64,000 nucleotides of DNA. Origin: Bugula neritina. Its lineage: Eukaryota > Bryozoa > Gymnolaemata > Cheilostomatida > Bugulidae. The DNA is taken from NCBI GenBank assembly GCA_964035545.1, contig OZ037766.1, positions 10,239,722-10,303,721 on the forward strand. The letters are read 5' to 3'. Position numbers and translations under genes: made by a program. A model generated the notes under the pieces. That model was not told where the DNA came from. It ran no database searches and saw nothing but the letters and a program-made list of their open reading frames with translations. Of this stretch, positions 53,101 through 62,839 are shown piece after piece (position 1 is the stretch's first letter; the number at the start of each line of letters is the position of its first letter).

Positions 53101-55454
53101 TTGCATATTATTATCCACTTCTTTACTAAAACATGTAGGTTTCAGCTTCCATGAAATAATCTTTGTAATTACATATAAAAATTGTACAGCGTAGCTCATG
53201 TAATAATATGTCCAGTTATTTGATAACCAGTGTACATGTGATCCCATATGGTCTAGGGGTTAGGATTCCTGGTTTTCACCCAGGCGGCCCGGGTTCGATT
53301 CCCGGTGTGGGAACATCTTTTTTGTTATTTTGAAGAACAAAATTGTCATATTGTTTGTATTTTTTTAGGTTATTCGGCTGTTAAATGACCTTTACACACT
53401 TTTTGATTCGATTATAAAACACTATGACGTGTATAAAGTAGAGACAGTTGGTGATGCATACCTTTGTGTGTCTGGTTTACCAAGACCAAATGGAGATAGG
53501 CATGCTGCAGAAATTGCATTGATGGCTTTGGAATTCATGCAGTCACTTAAAACTTTCCAAATAAGACACACTGTTGATATCAAAACAGAATTGCAAATGA
53601 GAATCGGTAATATGCCATCTACAGAGAATTTTTGTGTGCGCAATACATTTATTCGATAGGATAAATTTACTGATATTTTGTATCTTAATTTGATGAATTT
53701 AGCATAATATGGTTAGCATAGAAACACAAAATATGGTTATTAAATTAAATTGCATTATTTCACTTCAGGGATTCACTCTGGACAGTGCGTAGCTGGTGTA
53801 GTGGGGGTTAGCATGCCACGATACACTTTGTTTGGAGACACTATCAATGTTGCATCGCGATTGGAGACAACTAGTGAACGTAAGCATTCACTAATGACAT
53901 AGCTAATCAATTATTAATAGCACTCAGAGTTACAAGTTACAACATATTGTAATTGTATATGTGTGGATGCAGTGCAGCCTATACTGCAACAAGGCACACA
54001 TGTTGAAACACTATTGTAATTTGTAAATGATAGATTTGTGCCACTATAAGAGTGTAAAACTAAAACAGTATATATCATAAATTGCATGAAATCACACAGT
54101 TTGCTCTTTAAGGCTAAAACTCAAAATAATATCATTCTACCAATACTAGTAAAAGTTACTGACTATGGACAATGATTTGATCAGCAAGGACTCTCAACTT
54201 TAAGACTGATGTGGTTGAAAGAATGGTTTTTCAAGGCTGATCATGACACTGTCAGAATAGACATCTGTCTGAAGCATTAATAAACTACAATTTGTATATT
54301 ATAATAACACAAGACACTTATAGATCATAAATATGCTTTTGATAATTATTGTCCCAGTATTTTATTCTATTGCAGCTATGAAAATACAAATTAGTCAGGA
54401 AACAAAAAATCTGTTGGACAAACAGGAAGGAAGTTTTACATGTGAGAAAAGAGGAGCTGTTGATATAAAGGGTAAAGGTGTGTGATCTAGTTAAAAGAAA
54501 ATAACTTTAAAATAATTGTATTCTTGCCATGGAATAATGACTGGTTTCCCAAAGTATCCCTCTCAGCTCCACCAGTTAAGACTTGGAAATAGGTCAGAGT
54601 TCATCTTAATGATTGTGGTCAGTTTCAACATGCCAATTACTGCTTTCCTATGTTCAACCATTGTAAGATGATGAACTAAATATGCTAAGCCAAATTTCTT
54701 AATGTGTAGCCTTTACATAAGAGAAGACAACTACACAACATTCAATTAGACAAATGGTTGCAGTGATCACAACTTTCAGATCAAACTGGCTAAGGTCGAT
54801 CTGAGGTCGACACATGAGAAACCAGTGAACGGCTATGAATCACTTTGAAAAAATTGATATGCTCACTATCTACTTGCAACAGCATCCTTACTACCTATAA
54901 TACTTTTAACTTATTACTAGAAAATTGTTTTTAATTATGCCTGCATTTTTTGGCCACATACAGGGAATTCCAGTATAGTTCTAGAAATCTTCTGCTTCTG
55001 TGTAGGTGAAATGCTAACTTGGTGGCTCTTGAGTTCATCTTCCCTCCTTACTACACACATGAACTACACTCAACTGTCCGTAATAACAGACACTTTACAG
55101 CTACCAGGGGCTTGTGGTGAAGGTAGTCGCCCATCAACATCCAGCAGTGATGTTGAAAATATGCTAAGGACAACTAGGCAAATCCGATCAAGAAGCAATT
55201 CAATCAAGTCTCACAGCTCTTCATCAAAATCTGCTCAAACGTTTCAGCGAGCAGGCTCTTTTAGACAAAAGATTAAAAGTGAATCTCTTAGTTCTGAAGA
55301 CAATATTGCTAAAATGGGAGGAGCTCCGTCACCAGGTCTAATGCCCATGAGCGAAGAGAAAGTTAGATTACTAAGCAGAGAAAGATCACACAGCCCGAAA
55401 TCATCTCTTGTTGCACCTGCTAATATAATCATACAAATTGACCAAGCCATGTAA
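35138..55454 (+). CDS. receptor (particulate) guanylate cyclase
   Basis: Twenty-one exons, phases all consistent, give 1135 residues: 35138-35244, 35347-35391, 35483-35684, 36062-36320, 36548-36712, 37034-37107, 37413-37545, 43897-44045, 46136-46226, 47541-47764, 47912-48067, 48589-48693, 48820-49036, 49388-49540, 50359-50518, 51498-51641, 51976-52099, 53369-53606, 53769-53879, 54376-54477 and 55006-55454. A signal peptide leads into a divergent extracellular domain (to about 410; INVGVVFP recalls the PBP1/ANF-receptor fold). A TM helix ([18 protein letters not shown]) follows, then a kinase-homology domain that is inactive by sequence (HGNLKSSN for HRD, SGFG for DFG), a coiled-coil hinge and a class III cyclase domain (about 795-985). 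Both metal-binding Asp ([13 protein letters not shown]), the guanine-contact Glu (VETVGDAY) and the catalytic Asn/Arg (INVASR) are present. The Cys of MPRYCLFG is Thr (ACT, 53825-53827). A Ser/Arg-rich tail of about 150 residues follows. It makes cGMP at the plasma membrane. Confidence 0.92.
37812..38163 (+). repeat. 5' LTR
   Basis: 352 bp, starting TGTAGT and ending ACTACA. It contains AATAAA at 38058-38063, a plausible poly(A) signal for the R region. It is the same length as the 3' LTR, and by eye no differences were found. Confidence 0.95.
38165..38182 (+). other. candidate primer-binding site
   Basis: TGGTGGCAGCGGTGGGAT begins two bases after the 5' LTR. A PBS normally starts with TGG, the complement of tRNA CCA. 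The complementary tRNA was not identified. Confidence 0.6.
38199..39149 (+). CDS. gag: retrotransposon Gag
   Basis: 316 residues from the ATG at 38199, whose context is GTCATGG. An acidic N-terminus leads into a Ty3-type capsid region ([31 protein letters not shown]). The C-terminus carries a nucleocapsid zinc knuckle, [14 protein letters not shown], which fits CX2CX4HX4C exactly. Gag packages element RNA in virus-like particles in the cytoplasm. The frame is intact. It overlaps the pol frame by about 150 bases, with pol in the -1 frame. Confidence 0.93.
   Translation: MAEDGTELPIPLNEGERDNVDIPVEPVVLDEEVRILREHGEDRYRLKAPTFTGEEAVEQFIQEFQDVMEIAEWPPRVALLKLRMALTGKAKPYGAGPDIDGIFASLRARFGISPIDARARLQRMRRDPHTSLEEHAATVYPLAQIAFRDLPPVHRERYTYDAFVQSINDLGLHHQLQARGVTTVEDALAVGEAYLLATHMHRNRVASRQVTTEHSTAHTEVNAEPSAVANVNQMSLVSKISQMTDMLDKLVTTLASPSQVDTAREPCGPQVQSPDMGHHFCWECGRPGHFQRNCPQLPPGLNYPGPQMFPPPAGRL
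38996..41356 (+). CDS. pol: truncated Pol: protease plus integrase zinc finger, no RT
   Basis: A 786-codon open frame in -1 relative to gag, with no ATG at its head, so translation should enter by frameshifting. A retropepsin domain is clear: catalytic LLDSGCTTN with Asp near codon 171, and ILGMPFL as the flap-side motif. A Pro/Gly/Arg-rich region follows, then the integrase N-terminal zinc finger with His at codons 563 and 567 (THEETHGG) and Cys at 597 and 600 (CKVCQ), with [11 protein letters not shown] between. Nothing between these two domains resembles reverse transcriptase (no YXDD) or RNase H, and no DDE integrase core follows. The last 180 codons are low complexity. The frame has stayed open through at least two apparent deletion joints. 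Confidence 0.88.
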   Translation: MRAAGTITRHGAPLLLGMRKARTFPEKLPSTPTRVKLPRPADVPTSCGPSVNHPGRPARLSPRWAPRGDAVKWRPPRQVGSSHSPPGSSTPLRHQHEAGRRLTTEPARETVQAPQGVPPQPRQLVNSRRQPWTPRPTAREVQPRHTQLQPHGSSYFLPGKLAGKPANFLLDSGCTTNLLSRQFFDTLSAKVKDRLAPYEGDHGTLADGSCIPFYGIIELTGYVRNQAIQETFIVGQLNEDAILGMPFLQRHGCRIDFSKSAIIMGDKELACVDKFGRPLAGAVQVVRSCTIPGHSRATVRCKVDGGQTSKLGVVESTHSRVQLARSFSRLTGQGEISVQCVNPFSETVDLPPRSMLGRFHPVQEEAIGPSSGATTEGPQQSPSRGRRTVPTHASPPPGTRGCTGNGKRQAMARLPHGYSEAFSHTDHGARLNRAGCREVPRAARTAPAQPLQQRADTPPEAAQSLRAKPVWAGNVRELPKLQECLPGVVADVYRAKQEGRRPSSTQRRQGCAELRLYCQRWSSLRVGPDGLLTMTLATNSRQPVRKRVVCPVAIRRKLIQDTHEETHGGVQGVVTKLQLRWYWPNMERDIRRRVRRCKVCQTNKHSRLPGEVGRQTHCVRRSRQAETVNLAGNTSMTRQEDLARRERPLPSLKVRPPPPTSSLPSSPLPEPKTGPEVQKPPLGGAPQGDANIGPAPHTRQLPACLRDCVRDRGISGSNKSLERPRVGKQAKSRGSCDHHENLNFCLGGISHEIHPLEVKSPSHVSQPRCPVFSYVDAVESRRASKQ
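39098..39104 (+). promoter_or_regulatory. candidate -1 ribosomal frameshift site
   Basis: GTTAAAC read as G TTA AAC in the gag frame lies inside the gag/pol overlap. GUUAAAC is a known functional slippery heptamer in arteriviruses. GC-rich sequence downstream could fold, but no structure was computed. A -1 shift here gives the observed pol frame. Confidence 0.5.
41380..42427 (+). CDS. third retroelement gene, spliced, C2H2 zinc-finger protein of unknown role
   Basis: A single frame starting at ATG 41714 gives 237 residues. A better model is two exons. Exon 1, 41380-41404, starts at AAAATGTCT and ends at the strong donor AAGG|GTGAGT. Exon 2, 41661-42427, begins after the acceptor CTCTTTCAG. 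The phases match and yield 263 residues. The protein has a textbook C2H2 finger ([21 protein letters not shown] spacing: C-X2-C-X12-H-X3-H, reported here as spacing), a second Cys/His cluster (FCPCGF to VHKLSC), a Pro/Thr-rich linker and a C-terminal region rich in Leu, Gln and Arg that may be a coiled coil. It occupies the position of env but has no signal peptide or TM helix, so it is not envelope-like. Its function is not known. Confidence 0.72.
42709..42719 (+). other. polypurine tract
   Basis: GGGGGGGACGG abuts the 3' LTR, the expected site for plus-strand priming during reverse transcription. A single C interrupts it. Confidence 0.7.
42720..43071 (+). repeat. 3' LTR
   Basis: 352 bp, apparently identical to the 5' LTR, including the AATAAA. 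It is followed by the ATAT target duplication. Confidence 0.95.
48389..48508. repeat. tandem TATAAAATACATTG-type repeat
   Basis: About seven units of 14-17 bases built on TATAAAATACATTGTA, in two sub-variants (ATATACAGTG and ATACATTG). It lies in guanylate cyclase intron 11. Confidence 0.88.
50850..50861 (+). repeat. G12 homopolymer
   Basis: Twelve consecutive G in cyclase intron 15, in an otherwise AT-rich stretch. It is sense with the transcript, and no splice site is close by. Confidence 0.9.
53242..53313 (+). tRNA. tRNA-Glu-TTC: tRNA-Glu (anticodon TTC)
   Basis: A 72-base sequence that folds as a complete cloverleaf. The 7-bp acceptor stem is TCCCATA with TGTGGGA (one G-U), the anticodon arm is CCTGG-TTTTCAC-CCAGG with TTC in place, and the T arm is CCGGG-TTCGATT-CCCGG. 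A and B boxes are intact (TGGTCTAGGGG, GGTTCGATTCC), there is no encoded CCA, and a T6 pol III terminator lies five bases downstream. All this points to a functional nuclear gene. It lies in intron 17 of the guanylate cyclase in sense orientation. Confidence 0.96.
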
Positions 55455-56314
55455 ATGTTCTGTGCAATACATTTACACATAAGATTTTATTACAGTATGA
55501 TTTTTTTCAAGTTCAAGTGCACCAAACTACATACTTAGGCTGAATAGATATAAAATTGTTTCTTTAGCATCTTATAGGCTTTATTCAAATACACAGTTTC
55601 AAAATTTTGTTTTCACCATTAAAATACTATCATACAATTTGATGAATATAATATACTGAAATACTAAAGGTAATGTTTATAGAAGACAATTCTCACTAAT
55701 ATTCTTATTATTTATAATTATTCATTTTGGCGTTGACTAACATAACCTATTATACAAGCATAATACAATATGTTGAATTCAGAATAGCATTTTAATGATC
55801 TAACATAAAAGTTTGCTAAATAACAGAGCACTATAAGATTTGTTAAATTTAAATGGTAATAAGCTAAGACTTTGAATTTTTTTAAATGAGTACTAAAAAA
55901 TTGACTACCTAAAATGCTATAAATTAATTGGCAGCCTTATCAAAAAAGAGTTAGCAATAGCATACAGATTGCACTGCTTTTACAGTATAGAAGGTAAAAA
56001 AGCTACAAATTGTAAAATGTGTTGCTTACGTAAAACTGCAGCACATGGAAAAATTCACTGCTATTCCTAGGATCTTAGTCTAAGAAATATTAATAAACTC
56101 AATTGGCTTCCAGTGCAATAAACCTGAAAAAGACCCCTTGAATAGCAACCAAATCTCCAAGAGTGAAACAGCATTTTCAACGGTGTTGGCAAAAACCTTC
56201 AATGGAACATAAATCAATGATACAAATTTAATCTACAATCCTTTTAAATACAGTTTTGAATTTTATGCATTGCATATATTTGTCAGCTAGCTCAACACCC
56301 TGATAATTTGTGAA
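55455..56314. other. convergent 3' ends of the cyclase and MAP2K3/6
   Basis: The stop codons are 860 bases apart, so the two 3' UTRs share this AT-rich stretch and may overlap. No mobile element or exon was recognised. Confidence 0.5.
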
Positions 56315-59300
56315 CTATTTTTTCTTGTCGGGTTTCTTAGCGGGTTCAGGAAGATCTTCCAGCACATGAGTAATAAAACCAGCCATATCTGGAGATGCTG
56401 TCTCAGCAGCACGCAACAGGTCAGTTTGGAGTAAGGCCTGGTAGTTGGGTCTTTGATTAAAATCTTTTGCAAGGCTACAAAAATACACCCAAAGAAAATC
56501 TTTCGGAGTAGAATGGGAAGAAAAACTATTGCCATTATTAAGAACAATGAGAAATCTTATTAGCCAACATTATGATAGTCTCATTTCAACAGGACGAGGG
56601 CTGGGTGATGGGACAAGGAGACTAGCCCACAGATGAGAATATGACAGCTTGAGATGCAGAGTCAGAATGTCAATTTAGTATTGGGTCTAAGTTATAGAAC
56701 AAACCCAGCCAAGTTAGACCGCTTATTTTCTACCGGACACTTTACAGATCTAGGGCTAAAACCAAGGATCTTACAAGCCCACATAGAATGTTTAATAAAA
56801 ATAAAACATGACTGGTTTAGAGATATAACATCAATTCTACTAACCAGCTGTCAACAAACTGTACAAACTCTGGTGAAAAGCCAGTGTCGGGTAACTTCGG
56901 TGGTGGATCATGTACTACCTGCCTCAGCTGTTCGAAAGGTGTGGGCCAATGACTGTATGGGAACACACCTGTAGAGATCTCAATCTGCAACATATAGTAA
57001 TGGCACAGCCATGTCACATGGAGATATTATATCGTAAATAATGAAGATGAGTTGAAAATAAATTTTCTGAGAAAGGTTATACAGTGCTCCTTCCGTATCT
57101 CACTAAGCTGCGGGTTCGAAACCTCAATTCGGACATAGTAGAATACCAGATTTAACTCATGGATTTTGTTTAAATTCGGCCACTTTGTTCCTATACACAC
57201 ATGCAGTGCATAAGCCACAAAACGAGGTTCCAAGCCCTTCTTGTAACCTATGGAATTTAGCGAGAAATGGAACCGTGAGATATGGAGGGAGCACTGTAAT
57301 AGCTAATACAAGGTTTGGAAATCAAGAAGTGAAAATGACATTGGGTAAATATTTAAGAAGTATATTATTAAGTGAAAGGTTCCAAACCACTCACCATAGA
57401 AATACCTAGACTCCATATATCCGACCGAATGTCAAACCCTTTACAACCAGGTGGAGGATTGATTCTTTCAGGCTGGAAAAGTGAGGTGGCAGTGACAATG
57501 ATTACACAGACTGGTGGGCAATGAATGAGACAATACATTTTTGACATACACTACCAAGTTTAAATATAACAGTAGTTCACAATGTAGATGCTCTAGCATA
57601 CAAGCTAGTCAACCAGACTGCACCACTCAACAACCTATTTACTCTCCAAATTTCTAGAAATTCACAATAACCCTGTTTCATATACACATGCAAGTATTAA
57701 ATTGAACTTACAGCCATGTATGGTTTACACCCAGCGTCTGCTGTTTTAGCAACAGAGTCAATCAACTGGCCACTAATTCCAAAATCACACAATTTTATTT
57801 CTCCCTTTTTGCTGGCTAGAATATTCGATGGCTTTACATCTCTGTGCATGACGTTCAACTCTCGCTGCAAAAACTTCAATGCCTTGACGACCTACAACAC
57901 CAAATATGGAAACTCTGTACACCTGATCAGATGCCGCACTTGGTTGAGATGTTGTCAGGAAACAGAGACCAAGAGTGAAGATAGCACAGTATGACTCAGG
58001 GGTAATACATAGATTACATGCATTACAATCTTGCAATTAACTGCAAAGTTATTAATGAAAAGTTACTCTAAAACGCCAGATTGGAAGTTTATTAAATACA
58101 TGAAGTAACACAACATTGCAGCATTTAGTCAAGACATGTAAAGTTAAAAGTGAGAATAAGCATCTAAATCAATGCTCAGATAGTTGAAACAGCACTAACA
58201 ATGTTGAAATGAAGCTATATCTAATTTGGGTTGACTCAATGTCCCATCTACACCAATACTTACGCTGAGTGATATATTAGCTAAACAAGGTTCGGGAATC
58301 GTCTCTCCAGCAGAAAAAACTCTTTTGTAAAATTTATCTAATGAACAATCCATAACCTCCATACAAATCCAAACATCTCCCTGAAACACATGAAAATCCG
58401 GTTCAAACTATGGTTGAATGTGTTTGAAACTTTACCGAGTGAATGAAAAACACTAGCAAAAACAAGACATTATTTTCATCACATTTGATAATATTGTAAA
58501 AAATGCTATTGATTCAAACTGAACAATGTTTTCATTTGAAATTAAGTTCAAACTATGTACAGAACACATAATTTCTAATTAGATGCAAACCTTAAGCAAA
58601 ATGGATTGATAAAATTCACAGCTTTTTATTAAAACTGTCTGCAAAATATGGCTGTCAAAGTTGAGATTTGTTGATAATTAATTGGTTGTTTTTCTTATAC
58701 CAGGATATATAAACTATTCAATGAATGCGCGGACTACCTTGGACTTTGAAAACTAGCCATTAAGGTATTGGCTTACTCACCTCCCTAAACATAGCACCGT
58801 AGAAATGTACTGTATAATTACATGATCTGCTTCTCATTGACACATCTAAATCCATCAGCATTCTCTTCTCCTCTTTATTGTTCACTGTTGCTCTTATTCT
58901 CTGCAAAACGCCCACATCTTTTCTAACCAACTTGTGTGTACAGCCACTTATATTTTTAGCTAGCTTGCCAACACACCAGCATTAGGTACACTTATCAATA
59001 ACAGTAGACTGCCAAAAAAACACATTTCATCTTCCTAGTCACTTTCTCAACCAAGTCATGTGCTTAAGTGATATTTTCATAACTCAAGACAATCTAGAGG
59101 ACAAAGTCAAGCTTGACACCCCAAGCTGCTCTATTAAGTTCAACTGATGATCATTTTATAATGCCTCCTCAAACTCAACCAGCCCTACATCAAGTCACAT
59201 ATTTCGAGTACCTGTAGCAAGCAAAAAGCCTGTGTGCCAGCATTCACCAGGACCTACTAGTATTGGTAACCTGCCAGCATTCTAATTGTATGGCAGTAGG

Positions 59301-60358
59301 GTTTTGGCATCATTTATTTTTTGTGACTTTAAATTCTAATCAAAGTGCAGTAAAACTTAGCAGTCGAAAATGAACAAAAGTCTTAGAGTTGTTGTGTTGG
59401 ATCAATGCTATAAAATTTTCCTTGTTTTCTTCAATGAAAAACCTAAAACTTGTAGTTATGCATAAAATCTTTGCTGTTTCAGACATTTCCCAGTAGATCA
59501 TAAACACTACTTAAAAATATCAAGATAGATGTGTTGAACCCAAGAATTTCTTTTGCCAATATTATTTTACTATTGCTACAATACTACTGACTGATGTGAT
59601 ATTATGGCTAATAAAATCCCGTTAGACACTTTAAAATCAGATGCTGTAATTCTATCTATATGCACACACATTGCAAATAAATTATTACCTGCCGGTTTAT
59701 AGGTTTGAGTAGTAATAAATATCTTCATTGGACATGAAGCACACATATCATGCTGAAACTCAGAAAGCCATCACATACATGGCCACAAGCCATATAGAAT
59801 TTAGTGTTGAAATACCATGGATGTGCGTTATTTAAATTAGCTCCTTACTTTCACAGCCATAATGGTTCCAGAAGGAGTATGCCTCATTTTTTCTACAACT
59901 CCAAATGCACCTCTTCCAAGCTCTTCTAGCTGCTCCAGGTGATCTGCTTCGCATTCGATAGTGTGAGAACCAATGGTTATGGTTGTGTTGGAACCTAAAT
60001 TCGTGCTGGAAGGCCATAAAAATACTATAATTATACATTTTCTAAATAGACTTGGGAAAAAATTCATATCCATTTTTGGATATGAATTTATTTTTAACTT
60101 ATTTCTATTTCTAGATCTCAATGTTTCATTTTTTATTTTAGCGCCTAGATAAGAGTAAAAATTGATATATTAAAAAAATCAGTTGATGGTAAGTAAAGTT
60201 TTGTGAACTGTGTTAACAGTATCTTACCTGTCTATTTGCTTTGCAGGCTCCTGGACTAAAGGCTGCAATAACTTAGGACCTTTACGAGGTTTCTTCCCGG
60301 CTGAAGAAGGTGCTGGGCTGTCTCCAGCCGTTGGTACGATAGGGCCATTAACATCCAT
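56315..60358 (-). CDS. MAP2K3/6: MAP kinase kinase 3/6 (p38 activator)
   Basis: Eight minus-strand exons, 60228-60358, 59849-60005, 58781-58900, 58264-58380, 57712-57891, 57395-57472, 56845-56984 and 56315-56474, join in frame to 360 residues. Near the N-terminus [11 protein letters not shown] is a basic-then-hydrophobic docking (D) motif of the kind that binds p38. The kinase domain has GRGAFGVV, catalytic Lys96 (IMAVK), HRDVKPSN with Asp193, and DFGISG. The activation loop is SVAKT, with Ser221 and Thr225 in the places MAP3Ks phosphorylate. [11 protein letters not shown] and [11 protein letters not shown] match MKK3/6 rather than MKK4/7. The C-terminus ends in a Lys-rich KKPDKKK. The exon 57395-57472 boundary was set by phase; a nearer donor would shift the frame. 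It acts in the cytoplasm in stress signalling. Confidence 0.94.
57082..57296. mobile_element. 215-bp MITE with TA duplication (Tc1/mariner or pogo type)
   Basis: Terminal inverted repeats of about 22 bp (CAGTGCTCCYTCCRTATCTCAC, two mismatches between ends) lie at 57082-57103 and 57275-57296. Both are flanked by TA (57080-57081, 57297-57298). CAG ends and TA duplications are typical of the Tc1/mariner-pogo superfamily. It has no coding capacity. It lies in the MAP2K3/6 intron between exons 57395-57472 and 56845-56984. Confidence 0.8.
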
Positions 60359-61554
60359 TGAAATTGTAGTAGCCAGTTCTTCAGGCACTAATAAATTTAA
60401 CAAGTAAAAATAGTGAGAAAACCTTTTTGCTAAACTTTTTAAAATAAATAGTTATGATAAACTACATATGTAGATAACATATACATGACCATATTCGCGA
60501 GTACAAGTAATTTAAACATGGAACCAAAGAAGATAACATGAGCGAGTGAGACTACAGTGAAGTAAAATGCTTACATACCAAAATGTAATACTACAGTTTC
60601 ACCATTGCCACTAAAACTGATAGCTTGACTTGTACTATTATCTTGCTCACTGAGTGCTTATATTCCACCGGAACTAAAATATAACATATTAATGAAATGC
60701 AACCTTGAATATTTATAATCTAGATTCCAAGACTCTGATGTTACTGATACATATTTTTGTCACTGGTTAGAAATAACTAGACTATCACTTCAAGAAATGA
60801 AAATTTTATGAATTTAATCGAGAAAATAAGTAAGTAGTACATGAGATGCAATAATAAATCTTTACCTAAAAAGGTAAATTCTACAATTAATTTAGTAGAA
60901 ATAAATTCCAAATTTCAAACGACTGATTCACTATAAATTTCAAGAGATATTAATTGAATACTTGAATTATGACTGATAACCTAAAAAAGATTCTGAGGAT
61001 GAATAACTAAACTAAATACATAACAACAAGGTATATTTCAAACAGAGCAAGTTTATTGAATAGGGCTAGATAAATCCCCATAGTGAACTAGAATATGAGA
61101 GGTAGATGGAGAAAATATTTCTTTATTTCTAAAATTAAAGACCAAAAACTTTTGATTTTCTTAAAAGAAAATTTATAATCATGTTTTCCTCAGCATTCAG
61201 CTTAACAACTTTATTAAAGATCGAATATCGGGTACTAATGCTAACACAGTGACTTTCACTTTGAGTTGTTGAGTTAAGAACTCTAGGGAGCAAATTAGTA
61301 TTTTCATAGAGTTGCTTTTAGTTTTTTAAAACAAATGTCCTTCTAGCAGAAAATTTTACAATTGTGAGAGCAATGCATAATTATAAATATTAATAATTAG
61401 AATGGCTATTCTATTTATAAACTATCAATATTAAATCAAACAATATATACAGTATATTGATAAACTAATAACAAAAGAGGAAAAATTTTAATTAATAATT
61501 ATATTTTACCTTTACTTTTAGCATTAAAACTCAAATTAAATTTTAATTAGTCAA
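60359..61554. other. 5' flank of MAP2K3/6
   Basis: AT-rich. TTTATTAG at about 60387-60394 on the minus strand resembles an acceptor just upstream of the start codon, suggesting a 5' UTR intron. No other exon was recognised. Confidence 0.45.
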
Positions 61555-62290
61555 ATAGTAATACTTATACTATTACTATTAGTGTTACTGTTAGCAAAAA
61601 AGTTTTACTAATGGTAATAGTAATAGTTTCAGTTTGATAGTAATACTTATAGTTATACTAAATCTAAACTGAAACTCTAATGATTTAATTTTATGATATT
61701 TATATGGATATAATTAAACTTCAAATTCAATTCAAATTGCAGGAATACTATTACTAATTAATAGGAATACCAATAGTATAATACTGATAGTTATACTTAT
61801 ACTGTTATAGTAATAGCCAATAGGTATAGTGTCAGTCACAGTGACTACAGGCTGAGACTAGCCCTGCTCTAAAACTAAATGAAAAAGTTAAACATTCAAA
61901 TTCAAATTGTTATTGCGATTGACTGTCGACATCCACATTGACTCATTCAGTCATTGTATTGTGATTCAGATCCAGATTGAGTTCGACTATTGACTTTGAG
62001 TGTCGTACTCATTGAATCAGTCATTGAGTTTGACATTCAGTGATTTACTCATTATGATTATCCTACACTTACACCAGGACTTTCAATATCATACTGGTAG
62101 TGATAGTCATACTGATACTCATACTGATACTCAAAGTCAAAGTCAATTGTCATACTGATACTCATAGTCATAGCCAATGTCATAGACTTAGAGTCATAGT
62201 GATAGTCATAGTGATACTGATACTCATAGTCATAATGATAGTCATTGTGATTGTGATTGTCATTGCAACAGCGTCAGTAATTTTCACATG
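61555..62290. repeat. degenerate hexanucleotide array, left
   Basis: Period-six words such as AGTAAT, ACTTAT and CTATTA (61555-61830) pass into TCATAC, TGATAC, TCATAG and TGATAG (62090-62270). Unit order varies and both complements occur. The middle (61850-62090) is more diverged, with ATTGAC and GATTCA words. Confidence 0.8.
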
Positions 62291-62839
62291 CAAGTAAAAT
62301 GTTATTTTTTATTGATATGCAATACAAAATTAGCAAGTTACACTAATCAAGGAGTTTAAGTCAGTATTTTAAAACAAAAAGCAAAAGAACAGTGTTGTAC
62401 AACTACATGCAACTTTCTTATTTTGGTACTTTTCGGCCGGAAACGGTAAGACTTACCGCAAACTCTCGATTTGTAACATTAATTTATTGCAACTTCTAGA
62501 TTAGTCGATTTTCTGTATAGCGATCAGTCTGCTTAAAAAAGCCTAATATATGCGGTCAATATGTTTTCGTATATCTGTAGCAATGTCATTTAAAGCAATT
62601 CAAGTGGAGAGATCAATGTAGACTTTTTGCGATCTCTTCACCTCAGCAAACCAAGGGGTGATGAATAACAGTAAACAATTAACATAGTGTTGGGCTTGAC
62701 ATATGTCATATCCATCAACTGATAACTAAGCTGTGTAAATCTAAATGTAACAAGTTCGTGTCACAAAGCAAAAGGTAACGGAATCTCTAGTTACTTAGTC
62801 TCATATCAAACATGATATCAATTATTATATCAAAGTTTA
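62291..62839. promoter_or_regulatory. CpG-bearing island between arrays, candidate promoter
   Basis: Non-repetitive, with several CpGs and an ETS-like GGCCGGAAAC near 62436. Next to it is the palindrome CGGTAAGACTTACCG (arms of 7). It is 2 kb upstream of the MAP2K3/6 start codon. Its layout matches the 23600-23990 island. Promoter activity is inference only; it could also serve a gene to the right. Confidence 0.35.

Noticed and set aside
57395-57410. Donor at CTAG|GTATTT for MAP2K exon 6
   Set aside because: It breaks the frame into exon 7. The donor eleven bases further (ATG|GTGAGT) restores SLGISMIEISTG.
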